64,000 nt of DNA. Origin: Flavobacteriales bacterium (lineage in GTDB: Bacteria > Bacteroidota > Bacteroidia > UBA10329). Shown one piece after another: positions 7,457-14,085 of this stretch. The notes under the pieces are model-generated. The model made no database searches, was not told the origin of the DNA, and saw only the letters and a program-made list of their open reading frames with translations. The DNA lies in contig JACJZQ010000011.1 of assembly GCA_020635495.1 (NCBI GenBank), forward strand, positions 73,656 through 137,655, in the 5' to 3' direction. Every line of letters begins with the position of its first letter. The first letter of the stretch is position 1. The position numbers and the translations under genes were made by a program.

Positions 7457-8356
7457 TTGCAAACCGTCAACCGTCAACCGACAACCGTCCACCGTCCACC
7501 GTCAACCCTACTAGTTGTATGCGGCCCTACCGCAGTTGGGAAGACCGACCATGCCATTGAACTGGCAGAGCAACTCGGTACCGAGATCATCTCGGCAGAT
7601 AGCCGTCAGTTGTATCGCGAAATTCCCATCGGTACCGCACAGCCCACGGAAGAACAACTGGCCCGTGTCAAGCATCATTTCATTGCCTGCCGTTCCATTG
7701 CAGAAGACTACAACGCAGGCATGTTTGAGCGCGATGCGTTGGAACTATTGGAACAACTCTTCCAAAAGCACGATACCATTGTGTGCTGTGGCGGAACGGG
7801 GTTGTACATCAAGGCGCTTTGCGAAGGATTGGATGCCCTGCCAGAGGCCGATGAGGAGCTACGGGAGCAACTCACCCAACGGTTGGAATCCGAAGGGTTG
7901 GAACCCTTGCAACAACAACTGCAAGCGTTAGACCCCGTGCATTATGAACGGATGGACACCCAGAACCCGCAGCGGGTGATACGCGCTTTGGAAGTATGTC
8001 TTTCTACCGGAAAACCGTTCTCATCTTTTCATGAAGGCGCCAAAAAGCAACGACCGTTCAACATCCGGAAAATAGGCTTGGAATTGCCGCGAGAGGAATT
8101 GTACAACCGCATTAACCACCGAGTTGACCACATGCTTGAAAACGGCTGGCTGCAAGAGGCCCAGGCCGTGTATGACAAACGCCACCTCAATGCCCTCAAT
8201 ACCGTGGGTTACAAAGAGCTCTTCCAACACCTGGCAGGAGAACTGACCTTACAGGAAGCCACCGAAAAGATAAAAACCAACACCAGACGCTTTGCCAAGC
8301 GCCAACTCACGTGGTTCAAACGGGATGAGGAAATCAAGTGGCAGACCGTGGGTTGA
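7457..8356 (+). CDS. miaA: tRNA dimethylallyltransferase (MiaA) with a repeat-encoded N-terminus
   Basis: A 299-residue enzyme that adds dimethylallyl to N6 of A37 in tRNAs reading UNN codons. It has the P-loop GPTAVGKTD near residue 24, the substrate segment SADSRQLYREIPIGTAQP, CGGTGLYIKAL, and QNPQRVIRALEV. The C-terminus NTRRFAKRQLTWFK matches the family. The only conventional start codon before the P-loop is the TTG at 7457; the frame is closed upstream by TAG at 7415 and no ATG, GTG or TTG occurs between 7460 and the P-loop. Residues 2-17 (QTVNRQPTTVHRPPST) come from the heptanucleotide repeat at 7460-7509. Either the gene really starts at this TTG, or it uses a rare start codon downstream. 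Confidence 0.93.
   Translation: MQTVNRQPTTVHRPPSTLLVVCGPTAVGKTDHAIELAEQLGTEIISADSRQLYREIPIGTAQPTEEQLARVKHHFIACRSIAEDYNAGMFERDALELLEQLFQKHDTIVCCGGTGLYIKALCEGLDALPEADEELREQLTQRLESEGLEPLQQQLQALDPVHYERMDTQNPQRVIRALEVCLSTGKPFSSFHEGAKKQRPFNIRKIGLELPREELYNRINHRVDHMLENGWLQEAQAVYDKRHLNALNTVGYKELFQHLAGELTLQEATEKIKTNTRRFAKRQLTWFKRDEEIKWQTVG
7460..7509 (+). repeat. Heptanucleotide tandem repeat (CAACCGT-type) inside the 5' end of miaA
   Basis: Seven units: C-AAACCGT, CAACCGT, CAACCGA, CAACCGT, CCACCGT, CCACCGT, CAACCCT, with one extra base in the first unit. The unit is not a multiple of three, so gain or loss of one copy would put the TTG at 7457 out of frame with the MiaA catalytic domain. Confidence 0.9.
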
Positions 8357-8397
8357 TCTAGCTTCCCGAGAACATCATCAAAAGCCACCTAAGTATC

Positions 8398-8626
8398 AGC
8401 ACTTGATGTCTCTGTATGATACTTTGGCGTATCTGTTAGCTACTTTGGTGACTCGGTTAGCTAGTTTGGTGACTCGGTAAGCTACTTTGGCATTTCGGTT
8501 AGCTACTTTGGTGTCTCGGTAAGCTACTTTGATGATTCGCTAAGCTACTTTGGCATTTCGGTTAGCTACTTCGGAGTCTCGGTAAGCTACTTTGGCGTCT
8601 ATGTATGCAACTTTGGCAATGGTTTC
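8398..8626. repeat. 21-bp imperfect tandem repeat array 1, about eleven units
   Basis: Nine clear units start at 8417, 8438, 8459, 8480, 8501, 8522, 8543, 8564 and 8585 with no indels, plus a shortened unit at 8398-8416 and a decayed one at 8606-8626. Each unit is AGCTACTTTGG, then four variable bases, then TCGGT and A or T. Units at 8480 and 8543 are identical, which suggests local three-unit (63-bp) duplication. It begins about 40 bp past the miaA stop. Forward translation gives S-Y-F-G-x-S-V heptads but with a stop in two units and no start codon, so it is probably noncoding. It accounts for most of the 441-bp gap between miaA and the outer-membrane protein gene. Confidence 0.93.
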
Positions 8627-8671
8627 TGCCCAACCAAGCACCCCAACCCCAGAAAAACAAACCCCCGCAAC

Positions 8672-8687
8672 CACCTTGTTAAAGGTG
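8672..8687. terminator. Possible weak terminator hairpin downstream of repeat array 1
   Basis: CACCTT (8672-8677), loop GTTA, AAGGTG (8682-8687), followed by CTTTATTG. The stem is short and the T tract is broken, so this is only a candidate. Confidence 0.3.
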
Positions 8688-8740
8688 CTTTATTGCCTAT
8701 TTTGGTGGGGTAAACCAACTACCGACAAATCTGGCTAGAA

Positions 8741-8767
8741 CAACACGTGTTGCTTTAGACAATTGTC
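8741..8767. promoter_or_regulatory. Two perfect palindromes upstream of the orphan outer-membrane protein gene
   Basis: CAACACGTGTTG (12 bp, 8741-8752) and GACAATTGTC (10 bp, 8758-8767) lie 5 bp apart and 31-57 bp before the start at 8798. They could be operator half-sites, or recombination or insertion scars. No regulator gene lies nearby. Confidence 0.45.
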
Positions 8768-8797
8768 GTAGGTAATATGCAAAGGCACTTCGAAGCA

Positions 8798-9628
8798 ATG
8801 TCTCAAAACGCGAAAACATATTTCCTTCTTTTGTGTCTTGCAGTACTTTCCATTGCCTCCATCGGACAGGAACTCGACAGCTTGAAAACTTCAAAAAAAG
8901 CTCTCGACCGGCTTGAAATTCAGACCTCGTTGTCTCTACTTGAAAACCAAGATTTCAATTCGATTCCTGGTGGTGGTTTACAGGTTGCGGTTGTTGCGCC
9001 ATTCTACAACGGTGGATTGCGCTTAGGACTTGGAGTTGGCTTTAGCAGATTATCATTCAACTACAACTTTGATTGGGGACACCATAGAGTTTTAGGTCCA
9101 ACTCCAGCATATTCATCTCAAATGGACATTTATCCGTTCAGCCTTGACCTGACACTCGGGACGGACTTTCTTCGAAATAGTTCTATGGACTTGATCTTAG
9201 ACATAGGAGCACGAATGAATTTACCTATGTACGGGAACTATCATTTCGACTACAGCTTCAACAACTATCCCACAGACCACTCATTTGAAATTCAGCCAAG
9301 CGTTCACCCTGCCGTTCTTGCAAGTTTGACGTTTAGCTTCCCACTCAATGAAAAATCATCATTGACTTTTGGCTATGGCTTCAGCTATACATTCTTACCA
9401 TTTCGTCCGAAGGCAAATTCAGAATCTAATGGTTTTCATTACCGACCAGAAGAAGTCCCAGACCACTACGACAACAACTTTGAAGACAACATCTTAAGTC
9501 CTTTGTCAAATGGCGGTTTCGAATATTTTCAAATGTTGGTTCTTGAACTACCAGCAGAAATTGGAGGACAGCATTCTTTCAGCATCGGTTATCGCCACAC
9601 TTTTGGACTGGGTAACAAGAAAGAATGA
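8798..9628 (+). CDS. Outer-membrane beta-barrel-like protein, orphan
   Basis: About 276 residues from the ATG at 8798, which starts a typical signal peptide (SQNAKTYFLLLCLAVLSIASIG, then QELDS). An ATG at 8777 would add seven hydrophilic residues and is less likely. The mature protein alternates polar and hydrophobic residues with many aromatic girdle positions (LQVAVVAPFYNGGLRLGLGV, SLTFGYGFSYTF) and ends in FSIGYRHTFGLGNKKE, the pattern of a small outer-membrane barrel. No specific family is recognised. It has no operon partner and its codon use is visibly more A/T-rich than that of miaA. The flanking repeat array and palindromes would fit acquisition by transfer, but that is inference. Confidence 0.75.
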   Translation: MSQNAKTYFLLLCLAVLSIASIGQELDSLKTSKKALDRLEIQTSLSLLENQDFNSIPGGGLQVAVVAPFYNGGLRLGLGVGFSRLSFNYNFDWGHHRVLGPTPAYSSQMDIYPFSLDLTLGTDFLRNSSMDLILDIGARMNLPMYGNYHFDYSFNNYPTDHSFEIQPSVHPAVLASLTFSFPLNEKSSLTFGYGFSYTFLPFRPKANSESNGFHYRPEEVPDHYDNNFEDNILSPLSNGGFEYFQMLVLELPAEIGGQHSFSIGYRHTFGLGNKKE

Positions 9629-9743
9629 AACAAGTCATAACCTTAACCATAATATCAGGATTCTCACTCGAACGCGTCCATGACGTTTTTGTGAAGCATA
9701 CCAGCCACTAAGGCCATGCGCTATAATCGCGCGGTAGCGTCAA

Positions 9744-11345
9744 TCAATCCCCATTCCTAAACCCATTGCCTAGGCTTTCGCCTCTGAATTCAAGGTCGGT
9801 GCGGTCCATATTGGCGCAGGGCAGTTCGTAATCCCAACATTTATCGGTGCCCACAGGGTAGAAGATGATGCCATCCACAGCCTCCATGGTGTTGAATTCG
9901 GTGGGGCGTGTGGGTTCGGGTTCGTGCTTCACCATACGGAACATCCATATCAGTGGAATAAGCGAGAGCAAGGGTGCCAACCGCAGCATCTTTCCAAAAC
10001 CGAAGGAGACGGCAAGCGCGCCCAACGAATACGCAAAGAAGAAGAGCGTAATACCGTAAATGAACCGTGGGTTGGGACCGCTCATCCACCAGAACACAAA
10101 ACTGAACAGCACTGTCAACGATACGAACAGGTTGATGGTGGCTTGGTCGGTACGTTTTTTCCTGCTCAGCTGAAACAGCGAAACAAGCAACATGAGCACA
10201 CTATTGATGCCCGCAATGCCCAAAAAGGCCAACACGGTCTTCGACTGTACGCCTATCCAAACAGGGAACCATTCGGCCATCGGTCTGCCGTAGTTGCTGA
10301 GGTCGTAAGAACCGAAACGGGCATGCACATCAATGTTCTTTCGGGCATTGGCGGCCAGTTCCTGCGGTACTTTCCAATCAAAATGAAAAAGGTCTATCGA
10401 TTCCATCGGAAATACGAGATACCCAGTCTGTATCACGTTTCGCGCCAGCCACGGAACGGTAACCACCAGACCCGCCACCACGGCCAATGCCAACGCACGG
10501 TAGTCCTTGTTGGTGAGGGTCCAGGCCACAACGGGCAATATGGCAATGATGTGCAATACCGATAACAGCTTAACGGTGCAGGCAAATGCAATGAGCAGCA
10601 CCAGCAGCGGCAACGAACTTTTCTTGCGCTCGGCCACCAGATAGGTGAGGTACACCATGGGGATGAGCGTGGCCGGAAGGTCGGGCGCGGTGCTGGTCAG
10701 AAAGCGCAGCAACAGGAAGAATGTGATGGGTAGCAGCACCCACACGGCAAAGTCCATGTTTCTGCGGGTTATCATGCTGTTGGCGGCCTCAAATCCACCA
10801 AGTCCCATCAGTACAAAAAGCAGGGCGTTGAGGTTGTTGGTCTGGAAGGCGGCACTCAGCAGATGCCAGTTGGAGTTGAACCCCAGTCTATCATGCAAAT
10901 TGGCCAACCCGGGCACCACCGCATAGTTGTTTATCCATTGCATGAACTGGAGGTAGTACAGGCCGGAATCGTTGTTGAGGGTAGGCAGCAGTGCTGTTCT
11001 GATGGTGATGTAGAGGAACGCGGCAAAGCCTATCCAACTGAGAATGGACCAGTATTTTATTCTGTAAAACACCTTGAAAAGGCCTTGCATGAACCGTGGA
11101 ATGAAGGGCACTGCCGTCACCGCGGCCACCGTCCATGCTACGTTGATGGTCAGCGGCATGAACAGCGATAGCGTGGCCAGAATGGATGCGTTGATAGCCG
11201 CACCCGACAGCATGGCCAAGATGAAATCGATGATGGGGCGGTCTCTGCGGTCTACCCGGAAAAGATGAAGAACATACAGGCCAACAGGCAGCCAACTCAG
11301 CAATGCCAATAGCCAAGCGTGGAGGAGGGAGAGGAGTTCGTGCAT
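9744..11345 (-). CDS. Multi-pass membrane protein, LIC_10190-like
   Basis: A 533-residue, almost wholly hydrophobic protein with about 12-13 predicted membrane helices from the first residues (LLSLLHAWLLALLSWLPVGLYV) onward. The segment YYLQFMQWINNYAVVPGLANLHDRLGFN resembles the conserved acidic/aromatic loop of the LIC_10190 family, whose overall plan is like GT-C glycosyltransferases that use polyprenyl-linked sugars. Function is unproven. The C-terminal 70 residues are soluble (WMFRMVKHEPEPTRPTEFN). The gene starts 3 bp after the LptD stop, so the two are probably cotranscribed and both act in the envelope. It converges on the outer-membrane protein gene across 115 bp in which I see nothing notable. 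Confidence 0.75.
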   Translation of the reverse strand: MHELLSLLHAWLLALLSWLPVGLYVLHLFRVDRRDRPIIDFILAMLSGAAINASILATLSLFMPLTINVAWTVAAVTAVPFIPRFMQGLFKVFYRIKYWSILSWIGFAAFLYITIRTALLPTLNNDSGLYYLQFMQWINNYAVVPGLANLHDRLGFNSNWHLLSAAFQTNNLNALLFVLMGLGGFEAANSMITRRNMDFAVWVLLPITFFLLLRFLTSTAPDLPATLIPMVYLTYLVAERKKSSLPLLVLLIAFACTVKLLSVLHIIAILPVVAWTLTNKDYRALALAVVAGLVVTVPWLARNVIQTGYLVFPMESIDLFHFDWKVPQELAANARKNIDVHARFGSYDLSNYGRPMAEWFPVWIGVQSKTVLAFLGIAGINSVLMLLVSLFQLSRKKRTDQATINLFVSLTVLFSFVFWWMSGPNPRFIYGITLFFFAYSLGALAVSFGFGKMLRLAPLLSLIPLIWMFRMVKHEPEPTRPTEFNTMEAVDGIIFYPVGTDKCWDYELPCANMDRTDLEFRGESLGNGFRNGD

Positions 11346-11348
11346 GAT

Positions 11349-14003
11349 TTAAAAGTCGTAATAATCCTTACGTCTTGAAAGCTTGAGGTCTTGAAGGATG
11401 GAAGATTTGACCTTGAGGTCGAAACTCCACATCTGCTGAGCTCCGAACGGAACCCATGTCATGCTGAATTCCCAGCAGTGGAGGTCGCGGTAAATGCTGA
11501 GAGACGTGTAACTGAGGTCGTTGTTCACGAAATCGTAACCGGAACTGAACCCGACCTTCCATTTGGGTGTGAGCGAAACGTCTCCGGCAAAATTCAGCGT
11601 CTGCACCAGTTTGGTGCGGTCGGTGGCCGCATTGGTGTTGTTGATGGTCAGGTTGTAGCTGATGTCCAATCGCCACGGAATGTTGAAATCGATGTATGCG
11701 GCCTTGTTGGCATTGATGGCGGCCAATTCCTCTGGCATGGCCTTATCCGATTCGTAGTTGGTGCTGTTGTTCCTGCTTTTGCCTGCCAGGTTCAGCGTCA
11801 GTGCCACGGTGGCGTTGGTCAGTCGGGTAAGTTGCCCGGTTTCATTCACCAACCATTTATTGATTGTGCGGCCGTTGGTGTCTTGCGCATACGGAGAAAG
11901 ATTCATGTTGAAGTTGACGCCCAAACGCTCCCAGATACGGGTTCTACCGCTGATGCGGATGTCGGAAAGGTTCAACGAATCCGCAAAGAAGTTGTAGCTA
12001 CCATTCACGTTCAGTGCTTCCAATATCTTGATCTTCTTGAAGCCTGTTATGGTGTCTTTCTTGGAACGGACCTTCATCTCCAATTGGTTTCCGAAACCGT
12101 AGGTCAAAGAACCCGTGTTGGTGGTGGGCGGTCTTCCATAAATGCTCAACTGATCTCGACTGTAGGTGATGAGTGCCGCATTCTCTCCGTAGTAGCCCAC
12201 TTCATCGCTGGCCAGTTTTGGTCGGTAGGTGAATCCTACCTGCGGGTTAAAGACGTGCCGGATGCCACGAATCCAACCCTTTTTGAACTGTACCAGACCA
12301 TAAAGAGTGGTGTTCATGTTCAGGCTGGCGTTCACATCGCGGTTACTGAAGAAGCCATAAGTGGTGTCGAACAGGGCGGTCTGTGTTTCGTTGTCCCAAT
12401 CTCGGTTCACCTGCTGGAAGAACCACCGCTCGTTGTACGTAACAGAAGGCGAAACCGTAAAATATTTGAACGCCTTGAACGAAGTGGAGATCGGAATGGT
12501 TTGGATGATCCCGTTGCGCATCTTATCCAACGTACCTAATGTAAAGAAGGTGGAATCGGTGGTTGTTACGCGGTTTTCCATCCGCATGGAGTAGCTCACA
12601 CCTATTTTCTCGTACCAGCGTTGTTTACCGACCACATTCTTTCGTTTGAATGGGTAGATACGCTGCACGTTGAAAGCGATCTGTGGCAACGTTACGTTCA
12701 CAATTCGGGTCTGCGTGTTCTGACTGTGATTCATGTTGGCACTCAGCGAGAAAGGCTTTCCTATCCACCGTTTGGCGAAGGAGATACTCGATGTGAAGGT
12801 GTTGGTCAGATAATCTTGCGTGCTGGTGGTAATACCGTTCTGGAAGTTGGTGGCTGTACCCACATTCACATCGGAAGAGAAGGAAGTGCTTGGCCGTGCC
12901 TTCGGGTCTTGGGTGTGTTTCCAACGGAAGAAGAAATTGTTCTGCACGCTGTAATCCGGGAATTCGGGTCGGCTGTTGCGCAACGAGTTATGACTGAATT
13001 CCACCCTACCATTGAATCTGTACCGCTTATTGTAGTTGGAAACGGCCTTTACACCATAACTACCACGCGTGTAAATGTCTCCCGTAATGGCAAGGTCTAT
13101 CTTATCTCCTAGATTGAAATAATACCCGAAGTTTCTGAAGAAGAAACCCAGATTGGGTGATTCTCCATATTCTGGGAAAATGATGCCCGACTTGCGGCCC
13201 TGCTTGTTAGGGAACCACCCGAATGGAATGACAAGCGGTGTGTAAACCCCTTCAAACATCAGAAAGGCGGGGCCGCTCACGATCTTATCGTTAGGAATAA
13301 CCTTCAGCTTTTTAGCCTTTATCATGTAATGAGGTTCCTCGGCATCGCAGGTGGTGTAGCCGCCATCCTCAATGAAATAGTGCCCTTCATTGTGCTTCTT
13401 CACCTTCTCACCACGCAGATTTCCTTCGCCTTCCTGCGTAACCACATCAATGATCTTTCCTTTCTCCGTTTCGAAGTTGTAGCGCATTCTGTTGGCTTTG
13501 AACTCCTGTTCACCACTCTTGAATTCGGGCGTTCCGATCTTCTTGCCAGTTGAGTCTACAATGCCCTCCGCGTAAACTTCCTTGGTTTCCTGGTCGATCT
13601 CAATGTAGGCCGCTTTCAGTTCAATGTCCATGTAGTTGATCTGCGCATCTCCAAAGAGGTAAACCTTCTTATCGTCAACCCCGAACCGAATGGAATCCCG
13701 TGCGTGGTATTTGATCTCTGCTTCCAACACCGTTCCTTTTTTCTTCTTTGGAGCTTGGATGGTGTCTGATTGGGTAGTGTCTTTCACTGCTTCGCGAAGC
13801 TCAACCAAATTCAACGTGGTGTCAATAACATGCGGTGGAATGGAATCTGGCCGTTCAAACAATTTCGTGCCCGACATCTCCGTTGTTTGGGTAGAATCCG
13901 TTGGTTCTTGCGGGACGAGTTTTTGCGCCAAAAGCGAGTTACTCACCACCAACAGGAGCACACTTGAAAAACAGATTCTGAAAATGTGAAATGGGCTAAA
14001 CAA
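11349..14003 (-). CDS. lptD: LPS-assembly outer-membrane protein LptD (OstA family)
   Basis: An 884-residue outer-membrane protein that should insert lipopolysaccharide into the outer leaflet. After the signal peptide (FRICFSSVLLLVVSNSLLA) comes an OstA-like jellyroll (ARDSIRFGVDDKKVYLFGDAQINYMDIELKA), then the Bacteroidota LptD hallmarks (PLVIPFGWFPNKQGRKSGIIFPEYGES) and a long beta-barrel ending in SRRKDYYDF. A GTG at 14009 would also be in frame, but the TTG at 14003 is preferred because an AGGAGG ribosome site ends 5 nt before it, while the GTG overlaps that site. The promoter motif TAGCTTTG lies about 45 nt upstream. It is divergent from the amidase gene. Confidence 0.9.
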   Translation of the reverse strand: MFSPFHIFRICFSSVLLLVVSNSLLAQKLVPQEPTDSTQTTEMSGTKLFERPDSIPPHVIDTTLNLVELREAVKDTTQSDTIQAPKKKKGTVLEAEIKYHARDSIRFGVDDKKVYLFGDAQINYMDIELKAAYIEIDQETKEVYAEGIVDSTGKKIGTPEFKSGEQEFKANRMRYNFETEKGKIIDVVTQEGEGNLRGEKVKKHNEGHYFIEDGGYTTCDAEEPHYMIKAKKLKVIPNDKIVSGPAFLMFEGVYTPLVIPFGWFPNKQGRKSGIIFPEYGESPNLGFFFRNFGYYFNLGDKIDLAITGDIYTRGSYGVKAVSNYNKRYRFNGRVEFSHNSLRNSRPEFPDYSVQNNFFFRWKHTQDPKARPSTSFSSDVNVGTATNFQNGITTSTQDYLTNTFTSSISFAKRWIGKPFSLSANMNHSQNTQTRIVNVTLPQIAFNVQRIYPFKRKNVVGKQRWYEKIGVSYSMRMENRVTTTDSTFFTLGTLDKMRNGIIQTIPISTSFKAFKYFTVSPSVTYNERWFFQQVNRDWDNETQTALFDTTYGFFSNRDVNASLNMNTTLYGLVQFKKGWIRGIRHVFNPQVGFTYRPKLASDEVGYYGENAALITYSRDQLSIYGRPPTTNTGSLTYGFGNQLEMKVRSKKDTITGFKKIKILEALNVNGSYNFFADSLNLSDIRISGRTRIWERLGVNFNMNLSPYAQDTNGRTINKWLVNETGQLTRLTNATVALTLNLAGKSRNNSTNYESDKAMPEELAAINANKAAYIDFNIPWRLDISYNLTINNTNAATDRTKLVQTLNFAGDVSLTPKWKVGFSSGYDFVNNDLSYTSLSIYRDLHCWEFSMTWVPFGAQQMWSFDLKVKSSILQDLKLSRRKDYYDF

Positions 14004-14008
14004 CGGCA

Positions 14009-14014
14009 CCTCCT
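14009..14014 (-). promoter_or_regulatory. Strong Shine-Dalgarno site AGGAGG that decides the lptD start
   Basis: AGGAGG on the reverse strand ends 5 nt before the TTG at 14003 and overlaps the alternative GTG at 14009-14007. Perfect ribosome sites are uncommon in this window, so this one is a strong argument for the TTG start. Confidence 0.75.
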
Positions 14015-14048
14015 GTTATTCGGGGAAAAGGCTTTATTTTTAGGCGAT

Positions 14049-14056
14049 CAAAGCTA
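14049..14056 (-). promoter_or_regulatory. TAnnTTTG -7 promoter motif for lptD
   Basis: TAGCTTTG on the reverse strand, giving an untranslated leader of about 40 nt, which leaves room for the AGGAGG ribosome site. A TTG lies about 18 nt further upstream as a possible -33 element. Confidence 0.55.
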
Positions 14057-14085
14057 ACCATTTCAGCGGGGACAAGGGTTGGATA

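Noticed and set aside
8292..8480. A 62-codon frame running from miaA into array 1
   Set aside because: It overlaps the miaA end in another frame and simply translates the repeat until a TAA in a unit; no gene-like signal.
8398..8626. Array 1 as a CRISPR array
   Set aside because: The units are contiguous 21-bp repeats with only short variable positions; there are no unique spacers and no cas genes.
8741..8767. The palindromes as an integron attC site
   Set aside because: I could not find the paired core sequences of attC around them and no integrase is present.
11391..12539. A 382-codon frame antisense to lptD
   Set aside because: It lies entirely within lptD on the other strand, lacks any domain, signal or start context, and is a codon-bias shadow.
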